The notes under the pieces are model-generated. The model made no database searches and was not told the DNA's origin. It saw nothing but the letters and a program-made list of their open reading frames with translations. Shown one piece after another: positions 53,225-62,489 of a stretch of 64,000 nt of DNA (the first letter of the stretch is position 1; every line of letters begins with the position of its first letter). The position numbers were made by a program, and so were the translations under genes. The stretch is from Chitinophagaceae bacterium DXS (GTDB lineage Bacteria > Bacteroidota > Bacteroidia > Chitinophagales > Chitinophagaceae), in the NCBI GenBank assembly GCA_030345135.1, contig CP128386.1, forward strand, positions 6,091,327-6,155,326, written 5' to 3'.

Positions 53225-53638
53225 CTATTGCTGAAAATACGGCGCTAGCTTTTCATGCAGCTTCGGCGGCATATGCGTTTTTTTCCATGTTTTTGTCTCG
53301 AGGAAATACAATTTTACATTGCCGGATGTGAGCATTTTTCCACTTTCATTATATACTTCCTGGTGGAATTCAATCTTATGATCAACAGGCATTTCGCGGA
53401 TCTGCGTTTTGATCGTAATAAGATCATCATATGTAGCAGGGCGCAAATATTTAATGCTTAACTCAATCACCGGCATCATCACGCCTTCATTTTCCATATC
53501 CTTATACGTATAACCCAGTTGTCGTATGCTTTCAACCCTTCCCACTTCAAAATACTGCGCATAATTACCATAATAAACGACGTTCATCTGGTCTGTCTCC
53601 GCATAACGCACGCGCACCTGGGTAATTGATTCGTACAT
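53225..53638 (-). CDS. Acyl-CoA thioesterase, hotdog fold (YbgC/4HBT type)
   Basis: 137 residues. RVRYAETDQMNVVYYGNYAQYFEVGR contains the 4HBT active-site aspartate (D16) and the following helix; IKYLRPATYDDLITIKTQI is the second strand pair. It hydrolyses short acyl-CoA or acyl-ACP thioesters in the cytoplasm. It lies 32 bp downstream of the DoxX gene on the same strand, so the two are probably one operon. Confidence 0.9.
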   Translation of the reverse strand: MYESITQVRVRYAETDQMNVVYYGNYAQYFEVGRVESIRQLGYTYKDMENEGVMMPVIELSIKYLRPATYDDLITIKTQIREMPVDHKIEFHQEVYNESGKMLTSGNVKLYFLETKTWKKTHMPPKLHEKLAPYFQQ

Positions 53639-53670
53639 ATAGCTATTAATTCGTGTTGTAAAGATATTTT

Positions 53671-54081
53671 CTACCTGTTGATCATGCCGTCCACGCTAAC
53701 TCTGCCCGGTCCGCAAAACAGCAACGTGATCATTGCGGTTAAATAAACCAGCGCCAGCTCAGAATCCATCAACGGCTTGCCTTTATCATGCCCAAATATG
53801 ATCACCAGGAACATAATGATCAGCGGAATAACCATCATACGGGTAAATAATCCGAGTATGATGAACATACTGCAGAATATTTCTGCAAACAAAACAAGAA
53901 TAAGAGAAAACCTCGATCCTATTCCCATAAAATTATAAAACTGGTATTGTAATGTAGCAAAGCTCATTAGCTTCGGAAGTCCATGTTTAAGTAATAAACA
54001 AAGGCCAAAAGTGAGCCTTACCAACAGCATGCTAAAATTGAAGGCTGCGCTGCTATAGTTGATGCTAAAGAATTTTCTCAT
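53671..54081 (-). CDS. DoxX-family membrane protein
   Basis: 136 residues with four hydrophobic segments. SMLLVRLTFGLCLLLKHGLPKL at the start, LFAEIFCSMFIILGLFTRMMVIPL in the middle and a short C-terminus match DoxX. The family is small membrane proteins of poorly defined redox or quinone-related roles. It is the first gene of a two-gene unit with the thioesterase. It starts 344 bp from the divergent TPR gene. Confidence 0.85.
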   Translation of the reverse strand: MRKFFSINYSSAAFNFSMLLVRLTFGLCLLLKHGLPKLMSFATLQYQFYNFMGIGSRFSLILVLFAEIFCSMFIILGLFTRMMVIPLIIMFLVIIFGHDKGKPLMDSELALVYLTAMITLLFCGPGRVSVDGMINR

Positions 54082-54424
54082 CTTACAACATTTGTTTTTC
54101 TGCCGGATATAAATTTTTCAAAACTAAAGTAAACTTTTTACTTAAGCTAAGTGGTTGTAACACAACATTTTTATTCTGTCTCAGCCCTTTTCTGCCATTT
54201 GTGGATACAAACACATATATAGTTTAACTTTCAAACGTAACAAAAAACATTGCAAACATCTTGCACATTACGAATTGTGCAAAAGTAAGTCATCTTTAAA
54301 CTTTATCCACATATAAACATGTAATGGCCTTGCTGCCTGCATCCTTGCTACCTTTAGCGCGTTTTTTGCGTTTTATTAAGAATGCCCTTGAAATATTTCA
54401 TAATCTAATTCGTTCCGTCAGAGT
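54082..54424. other. Divergent intergenic region with a TTGCACA palindrome
   Basis: No gene and no short-word tract. TTGCACA (54261-54267) and TGTGCAA (54276-54282) are separated by 8 bp and resemble the TGCACAAT palindrome before the SusC gene (13590). Otherwise the region is AT-rich with nothing definite. Confidence 0.35.
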
Positions 54425-57400
54425 ATGATCCAAAGTGTAAAAAAAATCTGTATTGGAAGTGCTTTTGTTGTGTGCGGCTTAACAACGCAGGCGCAATTTA
54501 CAAAGGCCAACGACGATCCTGATGCCAACTTCAAGCTTGCTAAAGAGTTTTATCAGAAAGATCAGTTTAGTCTTGCGTACCCGTTATTCAAAATGTTGAA
54601 TGAAAAGGCTGACGCAAACAGCAGCATTCCTGTTACTATCCAGCTCGAATCAAAATATTATTCGCTCGTTTGTGGCTTGCAGCTTAATGACGTTACTGCG
54701 GAAGAAAAAGCAAAAGAATTTATTGCAATAGAGCATAATACGCCGCGGATTGAAATGCTGTGCTATCATCTTGCAGAGTACTATTATCGCAAGAAAAAGT
54801 TTGCCGAAGCGCTGGATTATTATGAAAAAACAACGCCGGAAAACCTCAGCAACCGTGAGATTGCCAGCATGAAATTTCATAAGGGCTATGCCTATTTTAC
54901 CATGCAGCGTTTTAACGATGCGAAGCCATTGTTTAATGCAATAAGACAGATCCCTTCCGATCCTAATTATTATGATGCCAATTATTATTATGGTTTTATC
55001 TGCTTTAACGAGAAAAACTACAAAGAGGCATTGAGTGCGTTTAAGTTGGTTGATGGTCAGCCGTCTTACCAAAATATTGTTCCATATTACGTTGCAGAGA
55101 TCCATTACTTTAATGGAGATAGAGATAAAGCCATTGAGTACGGTGAGAAAGCAATTGCAAAGGGCGGCCAGTTTTACGACCTGCGCTTAAGGCAGTTGGT
55201 TGGTCACGCTTACTTCGAGAAAAAAGAATTTGCAAAAGCGCTTCCTTATCTTGAAAAATATGTAAGCAGTACTGAAAAAGTAAGCCGTGAGGATTTATAT
55301 GAATTGTCTTACTGCTACTATGATGCGCAGCAATGGAAAAAATCCATCGCCGGGTTTAAAGAATTAGGTGGCAAAGAAGATTCACTTTCACAGAACAGCA
55401 TGTATTTGCTGGCTGATGCCTATTTAAAAACAAACCAGAAGGCCAGTGCAAGAAATGCATTTTTGTTTTGCGAATTAAATAGCAGCAATCTTATCCAGAA
55501 AGAAATCTCCAAATTCAATTACGGAAAGCTTTCTTACGAACTGGGTTACCAGGATGTTGCGTTGAATGAATTAAGAGAATTTGTTACTACTTATCCTAAA
55601 GCTGACAATGCTCCTGAAGCCAAAGAATTATTAGTGAGCTTACTGGCAAATACAAACAATTACAAAGACGCGCTGGAATTGTTCGAAAGCCTGAGTGTGC
55701 AAAGCGAAGCAGTTAAGCGCCTGTATCCGCGGATCTTATGCGGAAGGGCAGTTGAACTGATCAATGACCAGCAATTGGCCCAGGCTGATGCGTTGCTGGA
55801 TAAAGTGCTTACGCTTGCTCCCTACAACCAGAACCAGTTGCCTTTTGTGAATTTCTGGAAAGGCGAGATTGCATACAGAACAAACAAGTATGATGCGGCT
55901 ATTAACTACATGGAAACATATCTGAACGCATCTTCAAGTTTGGGCGAAGTTACACCTGTAAACGCCCGGTATGTTTTAGGCTACAGCAATCTTAAACAGG
56001 AAAATTATTATAAAGCGCTGCAATATTTTCAGCAAATAACTACTTCCGTTTCTGCATCTTCGGATAACATTTCCCAGGATGCTTATGTGCGCAGCGCTGA
56101 TTGCTATTTCATGGATAAGAAGTTCCCGAAAGCTTTGCAGATGTATGAAACAGTGCTGAACAACAATTTGCCTGCAGCAGACTACGCGCTGTATCAAAAG
56201 GCGATTATTTCCGGCGCTTCAAATAAGTATGCTGAAAAAATCAGCCTGATGCAATCACTTGCGCAGCGTTATCCTCAATCCTCCCTGATCGCGGATGCGA
56301 ATATGGAGATTGCGAATGCGTATATGGCAAATGAAGATTTCCAAAGTGCAATAAGTCCATTGAACAATTTGCTAAAAAATGGCAACGATGCGTATAAACC
56401 GCAGGCATATCTGAAGCTGGGCGTGGTGTATTACAATCTGAATAATAGCACTGAAGCACTAAATAATTTCAAAAAGCTGGTTTCTGCTTATCCTAATTCT
56501 GATGAAAGTGACGAGGCTGTTGACTATATAAGAGGCATTTTTGTTGACCAGCAAAAGCCATCTGAATATGTTGCATTCATGCGTCAGAATGGAAAGAACG
56601 TAAGCTATAGCGAAGAGGATTCGTTAAACTACGTTACGGCTAATATCGCTTACGAAAACAAAAGCTACGAAACTGCTTTAAGCGGATTGACCGGGTACCT
56701 GAAACAGTATCCTGATGGGCGTTATGTAATTGACGCAAGTTTCCAGGTTGCAGAGATCTATAATGGCAAAAAGAGCTTTGACAATGCAATAAAATATTAT
56801 GATGCAGTTGCTGCCAAAGCGCCAAACAGATATGCTGAAGCGAGTGCTTTGCAGGCTGCCCGCATTAGTTATTTTGAGCTGAAGGATTATGAGCGTGCTG
56901 AAAAATATTTTACACAACTAAAAGGCCTTGCTGTTACTCCTGAAAATAAACAGGAAAGCATGAAGGGATTGTTACGTTGCCAGTATAAATTATCCAAATG
57001 GACAGAAGCTGTTCCTAATGCAGAAGAGTTGTTGAAAGAGAAAGGTACTGCGACAGATGATAGGATGATGGCTAATATGATTCTTGCCAAGAATTACCAG
57101 AACAACAACAATCTTGAAGATGCTTCTATTGCTTACAAGCAGGTGATTCAACTGGGTAAATCAGAATATGCGGCAGAAGCCAGGTATCGTGTTGCTGAAA
57201 TTCTGTTCGCCCAGAATAAATTTCCTGAAGCTGAAAAGGCCGGTTTTGAAGTGATCAATAAGGCGGGTTCGTACGACTACTGGATCACAAAGGCCTATAT
57301 ACTTTTGGGTGATGTGTACTTTAAGCAAAAGGATTACTTCAATGCAGAAGCTACGCTGAAAAGTGTGGCAGAAAACGCAACTGATGCTTCTCTGAAGAAA

Positions 57401-57469
57401 GAAGCAACCAAATTGCTTGATGATGTAATTGCAGAAAAAAATCAGAACAGTAAGGTAGATCCATCCTGA
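54425..57469 (+). CDS. Large exported tetratricopeptide-repeat protein
   Basis: 1014 residues with a signal peptide (cleavage near TTQAQF, about residue 24) and helical repeats along the whole length. TPR units are recognisable from their spacing and Y/A pattern: AEYYYRKKKFAEALDYYEKT, KGYAYFTMQRFNDAKPLF, YFNGDRDKAIEYGEKAI, GHAYFEKKEFAKALPYLEKY and LAKNYQNNNNLEDASIAYKQ. It probably works in the periplasm as a scaffold. It is the first gene of a unit with an outer-membrane barrel protein 76 bp downstream and an HU-domain membrane protein, a conserved-looking set of unknown function. Confidence 0.88.
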   Translation: MIQSVKKICIGSAFVVCGLTTQAQFTKANDDPDANFKLAKEFYQKDQFSLAYPLFKMLNEKADANSSIPVTIQLESKYYSLVCGLQLNDVTAEEKAKEFIAIEHNTPRIEMLCYHLAEYYYRKKKFAEALDYYEKTTPENLSNREIASMKFHKGYAYFTMQRFNDAKPLFNAIRQIPSDPNYYDANYYYGFICFNEKNYKEALSAFKLVDGQPSYQNIVPYYVAEIHYFNGDRDKAIEYGEKAIAKGGQFYDLRLRQLVGHAYFEKKEFAKALPYLEKYVSSTEKVSREDLYELSYCYYDAQQWKKSIAGFKELGGKEDSLSQNSMYLLADAYLKTNQKASARNAFLFCELNSSNLIQKEISKFNYGKLSYELGYQDVALNELREFVTTYPKADNAPEAKELLVSLLANTNNYKDALELFESLSVQSEAVKRLYPRILCGRAVELINDQQLAQADALLDKVLTLAPYNQNQLPFVNFWKGEIAYRTNKYDAAINYMETYLNASSSLGEVTPVNARYVLGYSNLKQENYYKALQYFQQITTSVSASSDNISQDAYVRSADCYFMDKKFPKALQMYETVLNNNLPAADYALYQKAIISGASNKYAEKISLMQSLAQRYPQSSLIADANMEIANAYMANEDFQSAISPLNNLLKNGNDAYKPQAYLKLGVVYYNLNNSTEALNNFKKLVSAYPNSDESDEAVDYIRGIFVDQQKPSEYVAFMRQNGKNVSYSEEDSLNYVTANIAYENKSYETALSGLTGYLKQYPDGRYVIDASFQVAEIYNGKKSFDNAIKYYDAVAAKAPNRYAEASALQAARISYFELKDYERAEKYFTQLKGLAVTPENKQESMKGLLRCQYKLSKWTEAVPNAEELLKEKGTATDDRMMANMILAKNYQNNNNLEDASIAYKQVIQLGKSEYAAEARYRVAEILFAQNKFPEAEKAGFEVINKAGSYDYWITKAYILLGDVYFKQKDYFNAEATLKSVAENATDASLKKEATKLLDDVIAEKNQNSKVDPS

Positions 57470-57545
57470 TCATTGAATTTAAAACATTACAATTATTGGG
57501 ATGAATCAGGTTAAGGTTCATCTGCCAAAAAATAAAAGACAAGGC

Positions 57546-59282
57546 ATGAAAAAGTTTATTATAATCCTACTTCTTATATCAACTTCTGCAACGTTGTTTG
57601 CGCAGAAACCCAGGAAAAAATCTTCGAAAGGCAAGGCTCAGACGCATACCCAGGCAAAGAAGAAAACTTCTTCCCAAACCAGCCAGAAACCGGCTGCCCA
57701 GCCTGACGTAAAGGAGGACAATTCGCCAAAGAATGTGGTAGTAACTTCCTCTTTTAAACCAACATTGAAAACCGTTTCTAAAATAAATTTTACCGCGGCA
57801 TCGCCAACGCCTGATACCTCAAGAAAAGTGGCGCCATACGATATTCCTGCGCAAAACTTATTCTTTGCTTATCAGCCTACTCCGCTGAAGCCGTTGGCTG
57901 CACATATTGATTCGACAATTGTGTGGGAGAATAAGAACTATATAAAAGCTGGCTACGGCAACTACACAACACCTTACCTGGAAGCCGGCGTTTCGTTGGG
58001 TGACGGAACACAATCTGTTGTTAACATACATGCGAAGCACGTTTCATCTAAAGGGAGTCTGCCTTTTCAGGATGCCAGTAAAACATCCGCTGATGTAACG
58101 GGTATTTTTAGTTCGGCAAATAACCAGAACGAATGGACAGGTAAGCTGTTTTTTGATAACAATACACAGTATCAGTATGGATTTCAGCCGGACAGCTTAA
58201 AATTTCAGAAAGATGATCTGCGCCAGCGGTTTACGCTTTTCGGAGCAAAGATCGGGCTGCGTAATAAAACCGAAAATGCGTACGGTGTTAGCTATAATCC
58301 TAATATCTATGCCGATTTCTTCCAGGATAATCATGGTGCAAATGAACAGAATTTTGTGTTGAATGCACCAATCGAAAAATCCATAGGAAAAATTGTTTCT
58401 CTGAAACTTGGATTTACCGCAGACTATACCGGTTATAAAAGAGACACTGCAGCCAAAATAAACAATAACCTGTTTTTATTAACTCCCGCGGTGCATTTTA
58501 AAACACCCGGTGTTAACATCGTTGCCGGTTTTAATCCAACATGGGATAATACCATATTCCACTGGTTGCCAAACTTTACTGCCGACATTAAGATCAAAGG
58601 TGAAAAATTCATTTTGCAGGGGGGATGGATCGGGTACTTTAATAAGACCAACTACCGTACACTTGCGGAAACCAATCCATGGCTGGCTCAGCCTACTTTC
58701 CTGAATAATGTGCGCATCAATGAACAATATGCCGGGTTCAAGGGATCGGCAGGCAGTCATTTTACTTACAACGCAAGAGTATCAGCGCTTAAATTCAATA
58801 ACCAGCCTTTGTTTGTGAACGATTCTATAACCGGTAAAGCGTTTGAGGTGGTTAATGAATCAGAAATGAAGGCTTTACGCGTACATGGAGAAATTGGATA
58901 TACCGTAGAAGAGAAATTTTCTTTATTGGGTGGTTTAACAATGACTCAGTACAGTAACCTGAAAGACAATGAAAAAGCATGGGGCCTTTTGCCGCTTGAA
59001 ATAAACGGTGCGCTGCGCTGGCATATAACAAAAGATCTTCAGTTTAAAAGTGATGTATATTTCTGGGACGGAGCCCGATATCGCAATGCGCAGATGGGCG
59101 CCGGAAAGCTTGATCCTGCATTTGATTTAAACGCTGGTGTGGAATTTGCTGTAATACCCAAATTGAACGTGTGGTTACAGTTCAATAACATTTTTAACAA
59201 CAAATATGAGCGTTGGCATCAATATGAAGTATTAGGCTTCAATGTTCTTGCAGGCGTTGTATATTCGTTCGGGCAAAAATAA
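57546..59282 (+). CDS. Outer-membrane beta-barrel protein, TonB-receptor-like without plug
   Basis: 578 residues from ATG 57546, which starts a signal peptide (MKKFIIILLLISTSATLFAQ). A lysine/serine/glutamine-rich linker follows (about 20-60), then strands rich in aromatic residues. The C-terminal WLQFNNIFNNKYERWHQYEVLGFNVLAG is like the end of TonB-dependent receptors, but no plug domain or TonB box is seen and the length is short. It may be a dedicated porin or a scaffold barrel. It lies between the TPR gene and the HU gene, 5 bp before the latter, so tight co-expression is likely. Confidence 0.8.
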   Translation: MKKFIIILLLISTSATLFAQKPRKKSSKGKAQTHTQAKKKTSSQTSQKPAAQPDVKEDNSPKNVVVTSSFKPTLKTVSKINFTAASPTPDTSRKVAPYDIPAQNLFFAYQPTPLKPLAAHIDSTIVWENKNYIKAGYGNYTTPYLEAGVSLGDGTQSVVNIHAKHVSSKGSLPFQDASKTSADVTGIFSSANNQNEWTGKLFFDNNTQYQYGFQPDSLKFQKDDLRQRFTLFGAKIGLRNKTENAYGVSYNPNIYADFFQDNHGANEQNFVLNAPIEKSIGKIVSLKLGFTADYTGYKRDTAAKINNNLFLLTPAVHFKTPGVNIVAGFNPTWDNTIFHWLPNFTADIKIKGEKFILQGGWIGYFNKTNYRTLAETNPWLAQPTFLNNVRINEQYAGFKGSAGSHFTYNARVSALKFNNQPLFVNDSITGKAFEVVNESEMKALRVHGEIGYTVEEKFSLLGGLTMTQYSNLKDNEKAWGLLPLEINGALRWHITKDLQFKSDVYFWDGARYRNAQMGAGKLDPAFDLNAGVEFAVIPKLNVWLQFNNIFNNKYERWHQYEVLGFNVLAGVVYSFGQK

Positions 59283-59287
59283 TTTCC

Positions 59288-59866
59288 ATGCGCAACGTTT
59301 TGTATAACTATTTGATCTTGAATAACAGATTGGCAATTCCGGGAGTCGGTGTTTTCACGGTGGAACAAGTTCCTGCCAGGCTTGATTTTGTAAATAAAAC
59401 ACTGCTTGCCCCCCTATCAGTTATCAGATTCAGCCTGGAAAATATTAATTCAGCCGACAGGCAGTTTTATCAGTTCCTGGCGCGAACGCTCAGGGTAGAT
59501 GAAACAACTGCCATTCGCCGTTTCAACGATTTTGCTTTCGATCTGAAAAATGACCTTGCTACAATGGGTGAGGCGGAATTACCAGGAATAGGCAAACTGA
59601 TCAAAGCCTTTTCGAACACCTACACTTTTCATGCTGAAAATGTGGATGAAGAATTTTTTCCGGAAATAAGCGTTGAACGCGTGATCCGCGAAAAAGCTTC
59701 TCACACCATCCTGGTTGGAGAAGCCGAAAAAACTTCTGATGAAATGCTGGAAATTCTTTCAGACCGTTCTGCGAATAACCGTTGGTGGATTTATGCAATC
59801 ATTCTTGGCGTGCTGGGTATCGGACTCATTACTTATTACTACCTCACGCACAGCGTGAATGTTTAG
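59288..59866 (+). CDS. CCDC81-type prokaryotic HU-domain membrane protein
   Basis: 192 residues. The first 125 resemble the tandem HU-like domains of the CCDC81-prokaryotic group (LYNYLILNNRLAIPGVGVFTVE; then an LARTLRVDETTAIRRFNDF helix and LPGIGKLIKA). A single membrane helix follows at about 164-187, with a short outside tail. The HU part would face the cytoplasm and could bind DNA or a protein partner. SPOR-domain relatives in Bacteroidota act at the divisome; no SPOR domain is present here. It starts 5 bp after the barrel gene and ends the operon at a terminator. Confidence 0.78.
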   Translation: MRNVLYNYLILNNRLAIPGVGVFTVEQVPARLDFVNKTLLAPLSVIRFSLENINSADRQFYQFLARTLRVDETTAIRRFNDFAFDLKNDLATMGEAELPGIGKLIKAFSNTYTFHAENVDEEFFPEISVERVIREKASHTILVGEAEKTSDEMLEILSDRSANNRWWIYAIILGVLGIGLITYYYLTHSVNV

Positions 59867-59886
59867 TTCAAAATTAAACCTATTAT

Positions 59887-59918
59887 AAAAAGCCGGGAAC
59901 GAAGTTTTCCGGCTTTTT
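59887..59918 (+). terminator. Intrinsic terminator ending the TPR-barrel-HU unit
   Basis: AAAAAGCCGG (59887-59896) pairs with CCGGCTTTTT (59909-59918), with further T. It is symmetric enough to work both ways. Confidence 0.85.
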
Positions 59919-60360
59919 TCTATTATAATTGTCATGCGTGAATGAAGTTATCGTCACTCACTGTTTACATCTGCCTCCGTCTGTAAAACAATAAATACAG
60001 TTACACAGAGCTTCACGGAGAACACATAGTTACACAGAGAATTTCATCCAAACATCTCCCAAAGATGGCAATACTTGCTAACTAAGTGAAACACATTGTC
60101 AACTGTCAATTTTCAATTGTCAATTAGTGCCCCTAACGTAAGGGTGAATTTTTTTTCAAAAAAATAGTCTATTAAATTGGTGGACTATTTATTTTGTCCT
60201 AACATTGCATTGAAATTGATTTAGACATGCCAACTTCTTCTTTTATAATAATGCGATGTTGTTGCGCCTTCCGAATGTGCACTATCTAATGTGCAGGGGG
60301 TTTTTCTAATTCCCACAAACCCGTTTATACTTCTGTTTCATCAATTAACACTAAGAAATT
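59919..60360. other. Non-coding region with CACAGAG and TCAATTG words
   Basis: TTACACAGAGCTTCACGGAG and TTACACAGAG words (59999-60045) point away from the HU gene; GTCAACTGTCAATTTTCAAT words (60090-60125) point away from the next gene. The remaining bases are AT-rich leader without a clear promoter. Confidence 0.5.
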
Positions 60361-61029
60361 ATGTCAACTATTATAGCCGGCAGGCAAAAACTACATCCTG
60401 TTGATTACGTATCTGCAAGAACCCGTCATTTTGGATATTATCCCTTAATTAAAGGAAACACCATCCCTGGGTTTTATTTACATGCTGAAGATGGTATCGC
60501 AAGACACCTGGCTTCAGGTTCACTGGCAAATGAATTGATTATTTCTGTCCAGGATTTCCTGGATTGCCAGCAACCACTGGTGCTTGTTTTTTACAATGCG
60601 CAACTGGGAAAAATTCCTGATATCAAAGCCCTGGAAAGTTTGCAGGCAGATGTACAGGTAATGGGGGGAAAGCTTGTAGTATTGACCAATACACCAGCAC
60701 GTTATTTCAAAAAAGCAATCAGGCATAAAAATTCTCTTACTATTTTCTACGACCGTGATAACGCAATTGCAGAGCAGTTTGGTTTGTATGATGCGTTTAA
60801 TCCGCTATGGCAATGGGTTTCCGGCGTAGAACACGACGATCTTGCTTTGCCTGCATATTATGTGGTTACACCAGACAGGCAAATAGCTTACCATCATATT
60901 GACTACAATCTCACTTCTTTTAAGGAAGGGATTTCGGGTCAGCCTTTTATAAGTGATCTGCTTACAGAAGTATATCGTTCAAGTCAGCAATTCAATTATC
61001 AGCCTGTACAGTACAGGTCTGTATCATAA
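60361..61029 (+). CDS. Thioredoxin-fold peroxiredoxin-like protein without catalytic cysteines
   Basis: 222 residues. The order IPGFYLHAEDG, QPLVLVFYNAQLGKIPD, LQADVQVMGGKLVVLTNTP, LTIFYDRDNAIAEQFGLYD and LPAYYVVTPDRQIAYHHIDYN follows an AhpC/TSA-like protein strand by strand. At the position of the peroxidatic cysteine it reads FYNAQLGKIPD, and the only cysteine in the protein is C69, before that strand. It therefore cannot be a normal peroxiredoxin and may be a binding or regulatory derivative. A single gene; a hairpin follows at 61037. Confidence 0.75.
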   Translation: MSTIIAGRQKLHPVDYVSARTRHFGYYPLIKGNTIPGFYLHAEDGIARHLASGSLANELIISVQDFLDCQQPLVLVFYNAQLGKIPDIKALESLQADVQVMGGKLVVLTNTPARYFKKAIRHKNSLTIFYDRDNAIAEQFGLYDAFNPLWQWVSGVEHDDLALPAYYVVTPDRQIAYHHIDYNLTSFKEGISGQPFISDLLTEVYRSSQQFNYQPVQYRSVS

Positions 61030-61036
61030 AAGTGCG

Positions 61037-61080
61037 GCATTGCCGGTTGGCCATAGGAGCGTTTGATTCGCCGGCAATGC
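61037..61080 (+). terminator. Probable hairpin terminator
   Basis: GCATTGCCGG (61037-61046) pairs with CCGGCAATGC (61071-61080) around a 24-base loop; the T run after it is weak. Confidence 0.5.
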
Positions 61081-61187
61081 TTGTTCATCTGGTATTTGTT
61101 TTCAGCAGAATACAATTTTCATTGTCAGCCAGAAATCGAATGGCTGACATTAGCTTCAACATATTTCCAACAGCACAATAATTTCTA

Positions 61188-62489
61188 ATGCACATGCAAT
61201 TGGATAGTATGCTATTTCCCTATTATATAGTTGCTTCTTCGTTTTTTCGTGTTAATAAGTTTACCCTTAACATTCTTGCATTTGCAGTGCCTTTGTTTAT
61301 TGGCCTTATGCTGATTGAATTTTTAGTCGCCACACATAAAAAGCTGGCTTATTTCAACCTGCACAATACAATTGCCAACGTTAGTGTTGGTATTGCCGAA
61401 AGGCTTTGTGATATATTGGTGACTGCGGGCTTTTTTTTTGTGTATGATTATGTTCAGAAGCATTATGGCCTGTTGAACATAAAACCGGGACTGTTACTTT
61501 GGATCTTGTTGCTTTTGTGTACTGATTTTCTCTGGTATTGGTATCACCGTTTGGCGCACGAAATAAATGTATTGTGGGCCGTGCATGTTGTTCATCATCA
61601 AAGTGAAGATTTTAATTACAGTGTCTCTGCGCGAATCACGGTTTTCCAGGCATTTGTCCGTACCGGGTTCTGGATCATTCTTCCATTGATTGGCTTTCCT
61701 GCCTCAATGATCACCACCATGTTGTTGATTCACGGCATTTATCCATTTTTTATTCATACGAGGTTAATCGGTAAACTTGGTATACTTGAGTATATCCTGG
61801 TAACTCCGTCGCATCACCGCGTGCACCATGCGAGTAATGATAAATACCTTGATAAGAACTACGGCGACGTATTTATCATATGGGACAAATTGTTCGGAAC
61901 ATTTCAGAAGGAGGAAGAAGAGCCCGTTTATGGATTAACCAAACCGTTGAATACTTACAGCTTTTTATGGCAGCATTTTCATTTTTATATTGAGCTATGG
62001 TTGGGAATGAAGGCGCAAAAAGGTTTTGTAAACAAAATGAAAGTGCTGTTTGGCCGCCCCGAACATTTCGACGCTTCACTAAGAGAGGAAGCGGAAGCAA
62101 TCTTCCACATAAAGCAGAATACGGAACAAATCACCAGGCCACTCAATCGTTATGTAATATGGCAAATGATCATATTACTGACGAGTCTTTTTGTTTTCAT
62201 TCTTTTTGAACAATATTTTCCAATCTCTCTTAAAATATTCTTTACCATTTCAGTTGTGCTAACCCTTATCAATTGCGGCGCCATTATGGAACAAAAGCAT
62301 TGGATCTTTCACGTGGAATTACTAAGATTTACTGCATTGCTCCTCATTCCGCTTTTTTACAATCACTATTACATCGATCTCGTTGCTATGGTGTTATTAA
62401 CTGCGGTTGTAGTCATTCTTCCCTTAAAATATTACAGCTCGCTGGAGAGCAGGTATTTGCAGATTGTTTATAAGACCGTAAGACCGTAA
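61188..62489 (+). CDS. Sterol desaturase / fatty acid hydroxylase family membrane protein
   Basis: 433 residues with several membrane helices. The three histidine boxes for the di-iron centre are present: HRLAHE, HVVHHQSE and HHRVHH. The protein has a second, longer C-terminal membrane region (after about residue 310). This larger form is common in Bacteroidota and related to alkylglycerol-monooxygenase-type proteins; it probably hydroxylates or cleaves a lipid. The last codons (YKTVRP and the stop) are made of GTAAGACC repeat words, so the original C-terminus was probably changed by repeat insertion. Confidence 0.88.
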   Translation: MHMQLDSMLFPYYIVASSFFRVNKFTLNILAFAVPLFIGLMLIEFLVATHKKLAYFNLHNTIANVSVGIAERLCDILVTAGFFFVYDYVQKHYGLLNIKPGLLLWILLLLCTDFLWYWYHRLAHEINVLWAVHVVHHQSEDFNYSVSARITVFQAFVRTGFWIILPLIGFPASMITTMLLIHGIYPFFIHTRLIGKLGILEYILVTPSHHRVHHASNDKYLDKNYGDVFIIWDKLFGTFQKEEEEPVYGLTKPLNTYSFLWQHFHFYIELWLGMKAQKGFVNKMKVLFGRPEHFDASLREEAEAIFHIKQNTEQITRPLNRYVIWQMIILLTSLFVFILFEQYFPISLKIFFTISVVLTLINCGAIMEQKHWIFHVELLRFTALLLIPLFYNHYYIDLVAMVLLTAVVVILPLKYYSSLESRYLQIVYKTVRP

